A DNA stretch of 64,000 nt. Source: Arthrobacter sp. 35W (GTDB lineage: Bacteria > Actinomycetota > Actinomycetes > Actinomycetales > Micrococcaceae). Of this stretch, positions 40,505 through 49,577 are shown in pieces; the stretch's first letter is position 1; every line of letters starts with the position of its first letter. The notes under the pieces are model-generated. The model saw nothing but the letters and a program-made list of their open reading frames with translations, had not been told where the DNA came from and did no database searches. The stretch lies in the NCBI RefSeq assembly GCF_000482545.1, contig NZ_KI519455.1, forward strand, positions 1,673,247-1,737,246, written 5' to 3'. The translations under genes and the position numbers were made by a program.

Positions 40505-42654
40505 TTGGCACCTACCTGGGTTTCAATCGCGGCTGCTGCCGGGGCATCCTTCTTGAGGTGGCTGGCCCAGAAGTGGTCCGTGCCTTCGCTCGCGCCGCCC
40601 AGCTTGGTGAACGCCAGCTTCTGGTTGGGGTCCGCGCCGGCACGCAGCGAGCGGCTGGCGAAACGGTCGCCGGGGGCGAACTCGCGCGGGGAGGGAACGG
40701 TGCCGGGGATCTGGTGCAGACGCGCGGCGTCGGCCTCGATCGAGAGCACGGCGCCCAGCAGGCCGCGGGTGTACTCGTGGGTCGGGTTCTGCAGCAGCTC
40801 GGAAGCCTGTGCGGATTCCACCACCTGGCCGGCGTACATGACGGTGATCCGGTGGGCCAGCGAGGCCACCAGGGCCAGGTCGTGGCTGACGAACACCATC
40901 GCGAAGCCCAGCTGCTCGCGCAGCTCGTTGAGCAGATCGACAACCTGCTTCTGGACGGTGACGTCCAGCGCCGTCGTCGGCTCATCGGCGACGACGATCT
41001 TCGGTGAGCGGGAGAGCGCCATGGCGATCAGCACACGCTGGCGCTGTCCACCGGAGAGCTCGTGCGGGTAGCTCTTGAGCGTGCGGACCGGATCCAGCTT
41101 CACCAGTTCCAGCAGCTCGGCGGGGGTCTTGCGGCCACCGCGGTTGGTGAGCTGCAGCATCTGGTCCTTGATCAGCATGGACGGGTTCAGCGAGCTGAGC
41201 GCATCCTGGTAGACCATGGCAATCTGCTCGCCGCGCAGGCCCTCGTAGGCCTTGACGTCGGAGTGCTTCGTGACCGGGTTCAGCAGTTCCTTGCCATCGA
41301 ACTTGATGGACCCGGTGACCTGGGCGGACTTGGGCAGCAGGCCCATGATCGCCAGGGAGGAGATGGACTTGCCGCAGCCGGACTCGCCCACCAGACCCAT
41401 GGTCTCGCCCTCGCGGACGGTGAAGGACACGTTGTCCACGATGGCGATGTCGCCGTAGCGCTCCGGGAAGCGGATGGAGAGGTTCTTGACCTCCAGAACA
41501 TTGCGGGCGCCGGCGCCAACCTGGGGCAGGCGGTCGGTGCGCTTGGCCTCGATGTCGCGCAGCAGGGTCAGCTCGTGGTCCAGCAGGGCGAACGGGTTGG
41601 CAGCGGCCAGGACCGGGTCCTTGATGGCGCTGGCTGCCGCTTCGGCGTCGTCCAGTTCGGAGTGCAGCGGGGTGTCCAGCCGGTCCAGCTCGTGGGTTTC
41701 CACAATGGAGACTGCCGTCGGCGAGGTGCCGATCTCGGTGTCCACGCCCTTGGCGGCGATGGCGGCGGCGGAACCGTCGTCGTCGGAGACCTTGGGAGCC
41801 TTGCGCAGCTTCGGGTTGACCATGGCATCGGTCAGGCCCTCGGCCAGGATGTTCAGGGCCAGCACGGTCAGCAGGATGGTCAGACCGGCAAAGGTGGTTG
41901 CCCACCAGCCGCCGGAGAGGACCAGGTTGCGGCCGTAGGAGATGACGTTGCCCCAGGACGGATCGGGGTCCTGGATGCCGGCGCCCAGGAAGGACAGCGA
42001 GGCTTCCAGGATGATGGCGTCGGCCACCATCACCGTTGCGAACACCAGCACCGGGGCGGCGGTGTTGCGGATGATGTGCTTGATCAGGATGAACGGAACG
42101 CTGGCGCCCATGACCTTTTCGGCACGGACATAGTCCTCGCCGTACTGGGAGAGCACGTTGGCGCGGACCACACGGGCGATCTGCGGCGTGTAGATGATGG
42201 CGATGGCCACGATGATCGTGGGGACCGAGTTGCCAAAGGAAGCCAGCAGCACGGCGGCCAGGGCGATGCCCGGGAAGGCCATCAGGATGTCCATGAGGCG
42301 CATGATGACCTCAGCGACGTTCTTGGACGCGGTGGCGGCAATGGAGCCGAGGGTCGCGCCGACAACGATGGCCAGGGCGACGGCGCCGAGGCCGATCATC
42401 AGCGATGCGCGGGCACCGAAGACGAGGCGGGAGAACACGTCACGGCCGATGCGGTCCGTTCCGAACAGGTGGTCCACACTGGGCGCCTGGGCCGGGATGT
42501 CCGAGGCCAGGGGATCGTGCGGTGCGATGAGGGGGGCAAAGATTGCCACGATGATGATGAAAAGAAGGAAGAGCAGGGCAATTTTCGATCCCAGGGCAAG
42601 AGCCTTGAATCGCAATCCGGGGGCGCTCAACCGTTCGGCAAGTTTGCTGCGCAT
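40501..42654 (-). CDS. Fused ABC permease-ATPase of sialic-acid importer (SiaG-like)
   Basis: A 717-residue fusion. Residues 1-290 are a DppC-type permease with TM1 (LALGSKIALLFLLFIIIVAIFAPLIAPHDP in parts) and the EAA loop YVRAEKVMGASVPFILIKHIIRN. A charged linker follows (290-375). Residues 380-660 are a DppD-type ATPase with GESGCGKSISSLAI, signature SGGQRQRVLIA and Walker B VADEPTTALD, then the oligopeptide-binding tail. The fused layout is like the sialic-acid (SatABCD/SiaEFGI-type) importers of the Dpp class. Confidence 0.93.
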   Translation of the reverse strand: MRSKLAERLSAPGLRFKALALGSKIALLFLLFIIIVAIFAPLIAPHDPLASDIPAQAPSVDHLFGTDRIGRDVFSRLVFGARASLMIGLGAVALAIVVGATLGSIAATASKNVAEVIMRLMDILMAFPGIALAAVLLASFGNSVPTIIVAIAIIYTPQIARVVRANVLSQYGEDYVRAEKVMGASVPFILIKHIIRNTAAPVLVFATVMVADAIILEASLSFLGAGIQDPDPSWGNVISYGRNLVLSGGWWATTFAGLTILLTVLALNILAEGLTDAMVNPKLRKAPKVSDDDGSAAAIAAKGVDTEIGTSPTAVSIVETHELDRLDTPLHSELDDAEAAASAIKDPVLAAANPFALLDHELTLLRDIEAKRTDRLPQVGAGARNVLEVKNLSIRFPERYGDIAIVDNVSFTVREGETMGLVGESGCGKSISSLAIMGLLPKSAQVTGSIKFDGKELLNPVTKHSDVKAYEGLRGEQIAMVYQDALSSLNPSMLIKDQMLQLTNRGGRKTPAELLELVKLDPVRTLKSYPHELSGGQRQRVLIAMALSRSPKIVVADEPTTALDVTVQKQVVDLLNELREQLGFAMVFVSHDLALVASLAHRITVMYAGQVVESAQASELLQNPTHEYTRGLLGAVLSIEADAARLHQIPGTVPSPREFAPGDRFASRSLRAGADPNQKLAFTKLGGASEGTDHFWASHLKKDAPAAAAIETQVGAK

Positions 42655-42657
42655 GAC

Positions 42658-43614
42658 TTAGACCGTCCTGATTCGGGGATTGATGAGCAGGTAGAGAAGA
42701 TCCACCAGGATGTTGACCAAAACGAAGGTCACGGCGATGACAAGGACAACACCCTGGACGAGGTTGGTGTCCTTGTTGGTGATGCCGTTGAGGATCTGCT
42801 GTCCCATGCCAGGCAGGGAGAAGATCATTTCAATCACGACGGCGCCGCCGAGCAGGTAGCCCACGCGCAGACCCAGCACCGTCACCGGGGTGACGAGGGC
42901 GTTGCGGAGCACATTGCGGGACACCACGGTGCGGTAGGGGACACCGTTGCCGATGGCCGTACGGACGTAGTCGCGGTCCAGCTCTTCAACCATCGAGGTG
43001 CGGACCACGCGGATCAGGGAGGCGGAGACCGGGATGGCCAGAGCCAGTGCCGGCAGCGCCATGGACTTCAGCCAGCCAACGAAGCCGTCGGCCGGATCGG
43101 CCAGACCACCCGAGGGGAAGATGGAGTCGGTGCCCAGGGCGAACCACTGGATGAGCAGGATGCCGAGCCAGAAGGACGGAGTGGCGATGGCGGCGATGGA
43201 GAACACGCGCACCAGCTGGTCAACCCAGGTGTCGCGGTACAGCGCGGCCAACACACCGAAGACCAGGGCCAGGACGACGGCGATCAGGACACCCACGAAG
43301 GTGAGCTGCAGCGTCAGGGGGAAGGCGCCGGCAATAACCTCGGTGATGGGCTTCTGCGGCGGCAGGGTGTTGCCGAAGTTCAGAGTGACCAGGTTGCCCA
43401 AGTACCGGAAGTACTGCAGGAACAACGGGTCGTTGAGTCCGTTTTCAGCACGGAACTGGGCGAGGGCCTCGGGGGAGGCGCCTTCGCCAAGAGCCGCAAC
43501 GGCACGGTCGCCTGGGGCGAACTGCAGCACCACGAAGACCAACAGGGTGACACCCAGGATCATCAGCGGAAGTGCTGCGAGCCGGCGTCCCAGCAGTCGC
43601 AAAAACATTACCAA
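42658..43614 (-). CDS. Dpp/Opp-type ABC permease of sialic-acid importer (SiaF-like)
   Basis: A 318-residue DppB-type permease: TM1 LLGRRLAALPLMILGVTLLVFVVLQFAPGD, the LRAENGLNDPLFLQY loop, and the EAA motif YVRTAIGNGVPYRTVVSRNVLRNAL. It starts 116 bp after the binding-protein stop, beyond a strong hairpin, and is followed 3 bp later by the fused permease-ATPase. Confidence 0.92.
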   Translation of the reverse strand: MVMFLRLLGRRLAALPLMILGVTLLVFVVLQFAPGDRAVAALGEGASPEALAQFRAENGLNDPLFLQYFRYLGNLVTLNFGNTLPPQKPITEVIAGAFPLTLQLTFVGVLIAVVLALVFGVLAALYRDTWVDQLVRVFSIAAIATPSFWLGILLIQWFALGTDSIFPSGGLADPADGFVGWLKSMALPALALAIPVSASLIRVVRTSMVEELDRDYVRTAIGNGVPYRTVVSRNVLRNALVTPVTVLGLRVGYLLGGAVVIEMIFSLPGMGQQILNGITNKDTNLVQGVVLVIAVTFVLVNILVDLLYLLINPRIRTV

Positions 43615-43669
43615 TTTACTTCTCCGGTTCTATTAGCAGTGTGTCCTGCATCATAGGATTTGTGGTTTT

Positions 43670-43713
43670 AGACCAGAGGGGCCATGGCCGAAAGGCCACA
43701 GCCCCTCTGGTCT
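43670..43713 (-). terminator. Partial terminator between binding protein and permease genes
   Basis: AGACCAGAGGGGC (43670-43682) pairs with 43701-43713, with an inner TGGCC-gaaa-GGCCA stem and a GNRA-like loop. It lies just after the binding-protein stop, where such hairpins lower expression of downstream transporter genes. Confidence 0.7.
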
Positions 43714-43729
43714 GTGTCGTGCTGTGTTG

Positions 43730-45358
43730 CTACGCGGTGCGGCCCACGCCCACGAAGCTCACGCCCGTGGTCGGCAGCGGCTGGAAACCGGCAAGCTTCT
43801 TGCTGTCCCAAGCGGACGGCAGCTTGCGGTGGAAGATCGGGTACAGCGGCGCCTCTTCGGCGATGATGTCCACGATCTCCTTGTACAGGGTCTTCTGCTT
43901 GTCGCCGGTGGCCTGTGCAGCCTCGTTCAGCTTGGTCTGGACCGTGGCGTACTCCGGGGTGGTGCTCCAGGCGAAGCGGTTCTTGGCCCAGGTGTCGCCA
44001 CGGAACCACCAGCTGAGGAGAACGTCAGCGTCGTTGCCGAAGACGGAGGGGTCGCCGGGGGCGGCCACGACGTCGTACTTCAGGCCGCCAACCTTGTCCG
44101 GTCCGTACAGGGCCGAGGAAGCCAGCGGCTCCAGGGTGGTGTTGATGCCAATGGCATCCCAGTTCTTCTTGATCAGCGGTCCGACGTCCTTGACCCAGGC
44201 GGTGTCGGTGGTGTTCAACGTCAGGGACAGGTCCTTGACACCGGCGGAGGCCAGCAGGGACTTGGCCTTCTCTGCGTCGTAGCCATAGACCGTGGAAGCC
44301 TTCGAGTAGGACGGGTGGCCCTGCTGGAAGTAGGAGGTGGCGGCGGTGGCGTTGCCCAGCAGCGCCGTCTTGATGATGGTTTCCTTGTCCAGGGCGTAGT
44401 GCAGTGCCTGGCGGACTTCCTTCTTGTCGAAGGGAGCCTTGGAGAGGTTGAACATCAGGAACAGCAGGCCGAAGGACTGCACGGACTCGACGCTGACCTT
44501 GGACTTGAGCGAGTCAACGTCCAGGTAGGGGACGTCCTCGATGGCCTGGACACGGCCGGACTGGACGGCGGTGACGCGGGCGGCTGCATCGGAGAGCAGG
44601 AACCAGGTCATGGACTTGGCCAGAGCCGGCTTGGGGCCGTTGTAGGCCTCGAAGCGCTCAAAGACGATCTTGTCGTCCTTGGCGGCGGAGACGAACTTGT
44701 ACGGGCCGGTGCCGACGGGCTTGGCGTCGAATGCCTTCTGATCTGCCGAGGCCAGGGCCTTCGGGACAACCTTGACGACGGAGATGCGCGGGCCGAAGCC
44801 GGCGAACGGGGTCTTCAGCTTGAACTCGACGGTCTTGGCGTCAACGGCCGTGACGGTGTCCAGGAAGAAGATGAACTGGGCGAACAGGGCCTTGTTGGCC
44901 GGGTCCAGCACGCGGGTGAAGGAGTAGACGACGTCGTCGGTGGTCACCGGGGTGCCATCGTGGAAGGTTGCACCGTCGCGGAGGGTGACCTGGTAGGTCA
45001 GGTCGTCGACCTTCTTGGGGTCGGCGGCGGCCAGAGCGTTGTACGGCTCGCGGGTGGCCGGGTGGAGCTCAACGAGGCCCTCGAAGATGTGCAGGTTTGC
45101 GGCCATCGGGGTTGCACCCGAGGAAGACATCGGGTCGAAGCCCGTCGAGAGCGAGTAGGAGATGCCTGCCTCGATGGTCAGGTCCTTGTTGACGGCAGCG
45201 GTGGTGGCTGCGGTGGTGCCCGTCGACGTCGACGAGGAGCCGCAGGCGGCAAGCGTACCGGCAAAGGCCGTCGCAGTACCAAGGACGCCGGCAACCTTCA
45301 AAAAGCTGCGGCGGGAAGCATCCTTGATCAAAGGCAGGTTCTCAAGAGTGTTGCTCAT
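43730..45358 (-). CDS. Dpp-type ABC substrate-binding lipoprotein for sialic acid (SiaE-like)
   Basis: A 542-residue family-5 binding protein. The N-terminus has a Tat-type motif (SRRSFLK, Arg16-17) and a lipobox ending LAAC (Cys39). SBP_bac_5 blocks include [25 protein letters not shown] and [18 protein letters not shown]. The ATG at 45358 is chosen; an in-frame ATG at 45373 lacks a ribosome site. It is the first gene of the operon, divergent from a FadR-type regulator. The ligand is inferred from the nan genes; peptides are the alternative. Confidence 0.88.
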   Translation of the reverse strand: MSNTLENLPLIKDASRRSFLKVAGVLGTATAFAGTLAACGSSSTSTGTTAATTAAVNKDLTIEAGISYSLSTGFDPMSSSGATPMAANLHIFEGLVELHPATREPYNALAAADPKKVDDLTYQVTLRDGATFHDGTPVTTDDVVYSFTRVLDPANKALFAQFIFFLDTVTAVDAKTVEFKLKTPFAGFGPRISVVKVVPKALASADQKAFDAKPVGTGPYKFVSAAKDDKIVFERFEAYNGPKPALAKSMTWFLLSDAAARVTAVQSGRVQAIEDVPYLDVDSLKSKVSVESVQSFGLLFLMFNLSKAPFDKKEVRQALHYALDKETIIKTALLGNATAATSYFQQGHPSYSKASTVYGYDAEKAKSLLASAGVKDLSLTLNTTDTAWVKDVGPLIKKNWDAIGINTTLEPLASSALYGPDKVGGLKYDVVAAPGDPSVFGNDADVLLSWWFRGDTWAKNRFAWSTTPEYATVQTKLNEAAQATGDKQKTLYKEIVDIIAEEAPLYPIFHRKLPSAWDSKKLAGFQPLPTTGVSFVGVGRTA

Positions 45359-45387
45359 TGTGGGACTCACCATTTCGTAAGTTGGTT

Positions 45388-45408
45388 ATCGGATGTAGGA
45401 CGTCCGAT
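45388..45408. promoter_or_regulatory. Candidate NanR operator, site 1
   Basis: ATCGGATGT and ACGTCCGAT are 9-bp arms (one mismatch) around AGG, 30 bp before the binding-protein start. It includes the 9-mer ATCGGATGT shared with the fucose promoters. Confidence 0.6.
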
Positions 45409-45592
45409 GCTTGTCAATAAACTGTAAGAGGCGTCACAGTGATTGGTCAAGTGCGATTCGGATTACAAATCGGTTACGAGCGGCACCTGGCGACGGGGTC
45501 GCGGCGGCGGGTTCTTAAGCACGTTCCTGAGTGGCGGCGGTTCTGCCGGAGAAATCCGAGGAGGGCGCGCCACGCCGTGCCTATTCTAGTCG

Positions 45593-45605
45593 TCGGACAT
45601 CCGAT
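45593..45605. promoter_or_regulatory. Candidate NanR operator, site 2
   Basis: TCGGACATCCGAT carries TCGGA/TCCGA half-sites and on the other strand reads ATCGGATGT. It lies about 130 bp before the regulator start, in the divergent gap with site 1. The gap 45359-45732 holds no gene. Confidence 0.55.
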
Positions 45606-45732
45606 ATCATATGTGCTAGATCACTTTTTTGGGTACGGATGACTTGCCCAACTTTACACCGAAGGCACCATCGCCCACAGGGTTCCGCACCGCTCGGATC
45701 CCGTGGCGCAAGGCCGCTATAAAGGAGCACCG

Positions 45733-46464
45733 ATGGCAGCATCGACAGCCGCACCGCAGGCGCGTTTCAGCGCGCAGGCACGTTTGAGGGCACTGCAGTC
45801 GGACATCATGGAGCTGATCCTTGACCGCGAGCTGGAGGCCGGGGACGCACTGCCGACCGAAAACGAGCTCTCGCTTGCCCTGGGCGTCGGCCGCAACACC
45901 CTGCGCGAGTCGCTCAAGGTGCTGCAGGCGCTGGGCGTCATAGAGATCCGCCACGGCTTTGGCATGTTCGTTGCGCCGAGCAACTTCGACGCCATGGCAG
46001 ACGGCCTTACGTTCCGCGGGCGCCTGTCGCTGCGCCACCAGGGCATTGAGGCACAGCAGCTGGTTGACATCCGCCAGGCGCTGGAATCGGGGCTGATCGG
46101 CAGCTCCATGGACATGATGACGGCGGAGCAGCATACCGCCATTGAAGCCGCGGTGGCCCGGATGGAGGCTCTGGCTGCCAAGGGTGAAAACTTCACCGAG
46201 GCCGACGCCGAGTTCCACTCGCTGCTCTTTGAGCCGTTGGCCAATGACCTGCTGGCCAACCTGATGGGCGTCTTTTGGAAGGTCTACCGCAAGATCCACG
46301 CGGAAATCGACGCCGGTGATCCGGACCTGCTGGCCATTGCCGCCGTGCACCGCGCCATCTTCACCGCCGTCAAGGCCGGCGACAAGATTCTGGCCGCCGA
46401 ACTGCTCAACCGGCACTTCGACGGCATCCGCAACCGCATCGCCGAGGTTGTCGGCCTGCCCTAG
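45733..46464 (+). CDS. nanR: FadR-type GntR regulator of the sialic-acid operon (NanR-like)
   Basis: A 243-residue regulator. Winged-helix domain (LQSDIMELILDRELEAGDALPTENELSLALGVGRNTLRESLKVLQALG in parts) and an all-helical FCD ligand domain (residues 90-235) with DAEFHSLLF and HRAIFTAVKAGD, the usual metal/ligand Asp-His pattern. The ATG at 45733 has AAAGGAG 7 nt upstream. Divergent position and operator pair point to control of the sia/nan genes. Ligand likely sialic acid or ManNAc-6-P. Confidence 0.87.
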   Translation: MAASTAAPQARFSAQARLRALQSDIMELILDRELEAGDALPTENELSLALGVGRNTLRESLKVLQALGVIEIRHGFGMFVAPSNFDAMADGLTFRGRLSLRHQGIEAQQLVDIRQALESGLIGSSMDMMTAEQHTAIEAAVARMEALAAKGENFTEADAEFHSLLFEPLANDLLANLMGVFWKVYRKIHAEIDAGDPDLLAIAAVHRAIFTAVKAGDKILAAELLNRHFDGIRNRIAEVVGLP

Positions 46465-46492
46465 CGGCAGCACTCCATTTCGCCCGGCCATC

Positions 46493-46534
46493 AGCGCCGC
46501 CGTCGTGCCTCAAGGGCATGGCAGCGGCGCTTTT
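46493..46534 (+). terminator. Intrinsic terminator after nanR
   Basis: AGCGCCGC (46493-46500) pairs with GCGGCGCT (46524-46531), with an inner GTGCC/GGCAT stem, followed by TTT. Confidence 0.75.
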
Positions 46535-46571
46535 GCGTTCTCTTCGGACGTGGTGCGGCCGGGGCGGGTCC

Positions 46572-47015
46572 ATGGTGTGGTCAGATGGGGCCATGGACCC
46601 GGTGGAGATTTCCCGGCAGGAGGCTGGACCGGGCTGTGCGCTGCTGACGGCACGCGTCCTGGGCGCTGTTGTGGGATCGGTGGTGCTGGCGGCGCCGGGG
46701 GAGTCCTCCGACTGGCCGCTGGCGCCGGTGCTCCGCGATCTGGCCGTGGAGCCGTTGTGGCGCCGCCGCGGGATCGGCACGGCCCTGGTGGCGGCCGCAG
46801 AGTCCCTGGCCGCCGAGCAAGGGGCCGAGCTTCTGGTCTTGGAGGTCGACGCCGGCAATGGCGCCGCGGCCAGGCTGTACGCCGCGCTGGGCTGGCTGCC
46901 TGTGGGGGAGCCCAGCGGCTATTCCTATGCCTCGCTCAATGAGGACGGTGTGGCCACGCTGGTCCAGGTGGAGCGCCAGAGCTGGGCGAAGGCGCTGATG
47001 GACGATGCTGGCTGA
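46572..47015 (+). CDS. GNAT-family N-acetyltransferase
   Basis: A 147-residue acetyltransferase. The acetyl-CoA loop is LWRRRGIGTALVAAA (Q/RxxGxG/A), followed by LLVLEVDAGNGAAARLYAALGWLPVGE, the usual beta4-alpha4-beta5 of the fold. Substrate unknown. Two close starts exist (46572 and 46593). It stands alone between nanR and the tRNA-Arg pair. Confidence 0.83.
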   Translation: MVWSDGAMDPVEISRQEAGPGCALLTARVLGAVVGSVVLAAPGESSDWPLAPVLRDLAVEPLWRRRGIGTALVAAAESLAAEQGAELLVLEVDAGNGAAARLYAALGWLPVGEPSGYSYASLNEDGVATLVQVERQSWAKALMDDAG

Positions 47016-47034
47016 CTGGCCGGATTGAATGACG

Positions 47035-47072
47035 AAAAAGCCCGCCGGATCCAGTGGATCCAGCGGGCTTTT
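47035..47072 (-). terminator. Terminator of the first tRNA-Arg copy
   Basis: AAAAAGCCCGC...GCGGGCTTTT forms a stem with inner GGATCCA/TGGATCC, followed on the minus strand by a T-run. Confidence 0.85.
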
Positions 47073-47080
47073 CCTCAAAG

Positions 47081-47153
47081 TGCGCGCGAAGGGATTCGAA
47101 CCCCCAACCTTCTGATCCGTAGTCAGATGCTCTATCCGTTGAGCTACGCACGC
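47081..47153 (-). tRNA. tRNA-Arg (anticodon ACG), copy 1
   Basis: A 73-nt cloverleaf on the minus strand: acceptor GCGTGCG/CGCGCGC, anticodon loop CTACGGA (ACG), T-loop TTCGAAT, discriminator A, CCA not encoded. The A34 is the substrate of TadA. Confidence 0.95.
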
Positions 47154-47269
47154 CTATTTGGTTTTCGGCAACAAGGCCGGGAACTACTCTAGCGTACTTT
47201 TTCACCAACGTTGAACCACGGTCCCTGCGGCCCGCTGTGGGAGGGCTGGAACCGGTCCATTGGACAACG

Positions 47270-47307
47270 AAAAAGCCCGCTTGATCCAGTGGATCCAGCG
47301 GGCTTTT
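47270..47307 (-). terminator. Terminator of the second tRNA-Arg copy
   Basis: Same hairpin as at 47035, with one or two changes in the stem (GCTTGATCC in place of GCCGGATCC). Confidence 0.85.
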
Positions 47308-47315
47308 CCTCAAAG

Positions 47316-47388
47316 TGCGCGCGAAGGGATTCGAACCCCCAACCTTCTGATCCGTAGTCAGATGCTCTATCCGTTGAGCTACGCACGC
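47316..47388 (-). tRNA. tRNA-Arg (anticodon ACG), copy 2
   Basis: Identical over 73 nt to the copy at 47081; the 235-bp offset also includes the terminator, so the unit was duplicated in tandem. Confidence 0.95.
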
Positions 47389-47493
47389 CTATTTTGTTTT
47401 CTTTCGGCTCTCGGGCCGGGAACAACTCTAACCTGTTTCGATCGGCAGGACAAACCAGGGGCCATGTGTTCCGCCCCACACTAGACCGGTCTA

Positions 47494-47509
47494 CGTGAGT
47501 TAGATCACA
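47494..47509 (+). promoter_or_regulatory. CRP/GlxR-type operator before pckG
   Basis: CGTGAGTTAGATCACA matches the GTGA-N6-TCAC core of CRP/GlxR sites. It lies about 150 bp before the pckG start. PEP carboxykinase is a known target of GlxR in Corynebacterium. Confidence 0.65.
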
Positions 47510-47532
47510 ATTTTGAGTCCGCCCCGAAATGG

Positions 47533-47557
47533 AAAACCCCGGAATCTAGGGGTTTTT
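47533..47557 (+). terminator. Terminator-like hairpin in the pckG leader
   Basis: AAAACCCC (47533-47540) and GGGGTTTTT (47549-47557) form a stem followed by a T-run, about 100 bp before the start codon and just after the CRP-like site. It could be an attenuator, or a terminator for transcription coming from the left. Confidence 0.6.
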
Positions 47558-47658
47558 CAATTCTGGCAAGCCATAAGATCCCATGTCCGGCCCCCGGAAG
47601 CCGCCGTCGAGCGCCCCTACATTTGAAACACACCACTGACCCACCGAAGGGAAACACC

Positions 47659-49485
47659 ATGGGCCACGCCTCAGCGCAGCAGATTGTTGAACATGCACCG
47701 ACGACGCACCGCCGCCTGGCAGCATGGGTAGCCGAGGTCGCAACGCTGACCCAGCCGGATGCAATCCACTGGGTTGATGGTTCCGAAGCGGAGAACCGCG
47801 CACTGACGGATGCCCTGGTAGCGGCCGGCACGCTGGTCAAGCTGGATGAGGGGCAGTTCCCGAACTCGTTCGCCGCGTTCTCGGACCCGAAGGACGTTGC
47901 CCGCGTGGAGGAGCAGACGTTCATCTGCTCCAAGAACGAGCGCGACGCCGGCTTCACCAACAACTGGATGGAGCCCTCCGCCATGAAGGCCAAGCTGGAC
48001 GGCCTCTTCGCCGGATCCATGCGCGGCCGCACCATGTACGTCATCCCGTTCGTCATGGGGCACCTTGATGCCAAAGACCCCAAGTTCGGCGTCGAGATCA
48101 CCGACAGCGCCTACGTGGTGGCCTCGATGCGCATCATGGCCCGCATCGGCACCGCCGTCCTGCGCCGCATGGAAGAGCTGGACGCCTTCTACGTTCCGGC
48201 CCTGCACTCCGTGGGCATGCCGCTGGCCGATGTCCAGGCCGATGTCGCCTGGCCGTGCAGCGATGAAAAGTGGATTGTGCACTTCCCCGAGGAGCGCTCC
48301 ATCTTCTCCTTCGGCTCCGGCTACGGCGGCAACGCACTGCTGGGCAAGAAGTGCTTCGCCCTGCGCATCGCCTCGGTCATGGCCCACGATGAGGGTTGGC
48401 TGGCCGAGCACATGCTCATCCTCAAGCTCACCTCCCCGGCGAAGAAGACCCACTACGTCACCGCGGCGTTCCCCTCCGCCTGCGGCAAGACCAACCTGGC
48501 CCTGCTGGACCCCACCATCGATGGCTGGGAGGTGGAGACCCTGGGTGATGACATCGCCTGGATGCGCTTCGACTCCGAAGGCCAGCTGCGCGCCATCAAC
48601 CCGGAAATGGGCCTGTTCGGCGTGGCACCTGGCACCGGCTGGCACACCAACCCGAACGCCATGCGGGCCATCGCCCGGGGCAACTCGATCTTCACCAATG
48701 TCGCCCTGACCGACGACGGCGGTGTCTGGTGGGAGGGCATGACCGAGGAGGTCCCCGCCCACCTGGTTGATTGGCAGGGCAACTCCTGGACGCCGGATTC
48801 CGCGACCCCAGCGGCCCACCCGAACTCGCGCTTCTGCACGCCGATCGACCAGATCGACATGATTGCCGATGAGTTCACCGACCCCGAAGGCGTGCCGATC
48901 TCGGCCATCCTCTTCGGCGGCCGCCGCAAGACCACCATCCCGCTGGTCACCGAATCCCGCGACTGGGCCAATGGCATTTTCATGGGCTCCACGCTGTCCT
49001 CGGAGACCACCGCCGCCGCTGCCGGCGCCGTCGGCGTGGTGCGCCGCGACCCGATGGCCATGCTGCCGTTCATCGGCTACGACGCAGGCGACTACCTCAA
49101 GCACTGGATCGCGCTGAGCAAGAGTGCGGACCAGGCCAAGCTGCCGAAGATCTTCCTGGTGAACTGGTTCCGCCGCAAGGGCGACGGCTCCTTCGCCTGG
49201 CCCGGATTCGGCGACAACGCCCGGGTGCTCAAGTGGGCCATCGAGCGCATCGAAGGCACCGCAGACGCCGTCGAGACTCCAATCGGCTTCATCCCGGCCG
49301 CCGGTTCGCTGGACATCAGTGGTCTGGACCTGACCGAGGCCGACGTCGAAGAGGCCGTCCGCGTGGACCCGCTGGAGTGGGAGGCGGAGCTGGACAGCAT
49401 TGACGAGTGGTACCGCCGCTTTGGCAGCTCGCTGCCGGAGGAGCTGCTCAACGAGCTCGAGGGCCTCAAGACCCGCCTCGGCTGA
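47659..49485 (+). CDS. pckG: Phosphoenolpyruvate carboxykinase (GTP)
   Basis: A 608-residue GTP-type PEP carboxykinase (oxaloacetate + GTP to PEP + CO2 + GDP), the gluconeogenic step. The P-loop [13 protein letters not shown], the hyper-reactive Cys in that loop, and the guanine-binding RRKTTIPLV / GNARVLKW-type segments are present. Length matches the family. GAAGGGAAA precedes the ATG at 47659. A CRP/GlxR-like site and an upstream hairpin may set carbon-source control. Confidence 0.96.
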   Translation: MGHASAQQIVEHAPTTHRRLAAWVAEVATLTQPDAIHWVDGSEAENRALTDALVAAGTLVKLDEGQFPNSFAAFSDPKDVARVEEQTFICSKNERDAGFTNNWMEPSAMKAKLDGLFAGSMRGRTMYVIPFVMGHLDAKDPKFGVEITDSAYVVASMRIMARIGTAVLRRMEELDAFYVPALHSVGMPLADVQADVAWPCSDEKWIVHFPEERSIFSFGSGYGGNALLGKKCFALRIASVMAHDEGWLAEHMLILKLTSPAKKTHYVTAAFPSACGKTNLALLDPTIDGWEVETLGDDIAWMRFDSEGQLRAINPEMGLFGVAPGTGWHTNPNAMRAIARGNSIFTNVALTDDGGVWWEGMTEEVPAHLVDWQGNSWTPDSATPAAHPNSRFCTPIDQIDMIADEFTDPEGVPISAILFGGRRKTTIPLVTESRDWANGIFMGSTLSSETTAAAAGAVGVVRRDPMAMLPFIGYDAGDYLKHWIALSKSADQAKLPKIFLVNWFRRKGDGSFAWPGFGDNARVLKWAIERIEGTADAVETPIGFIPAAGSLDISGLDLTEADVEEAVRVDPLEWEAELDSIDEWYRRFGSSLPEELLNELEGLKTRLG

Positions 49486-49504
49486 GTGGTCTAGACCGGC
49501 AGCC

Positions 49505-49569
49505 CCAACTAGGTGACAGCTATCGCACATTCCGAGCCTCGGAACGTGCGATAACTGTCACCTAGTTGG
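49505..49569. repeat. Intergenic palindromic element B (32-bp arms)
   Basis: Arms 49505-49536 and 49538-49569 (CCAACTAGGTGACAGCTATC..., ...CTGTCACCTAGTTGG) match at 30 of 32 positions. Both mismatches become G-U wobbles in a minus-strand RNA, so that transcript can form a fully paired 32-bp hairpin. It lies between convergent pckG and hmp and has no T-run. Confidence 0.75.
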
Positions 49570-49577
49570 TTGCGGGG

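Noticed and set aside
41062-43656. Very long plus-strand frame (864 codons), Asp/Gly/His/Gln-rich
   Set aside because: It is antisense to the ABC permease and ATPase genes and shows no homology-like blocks; codon-shadow artefact.
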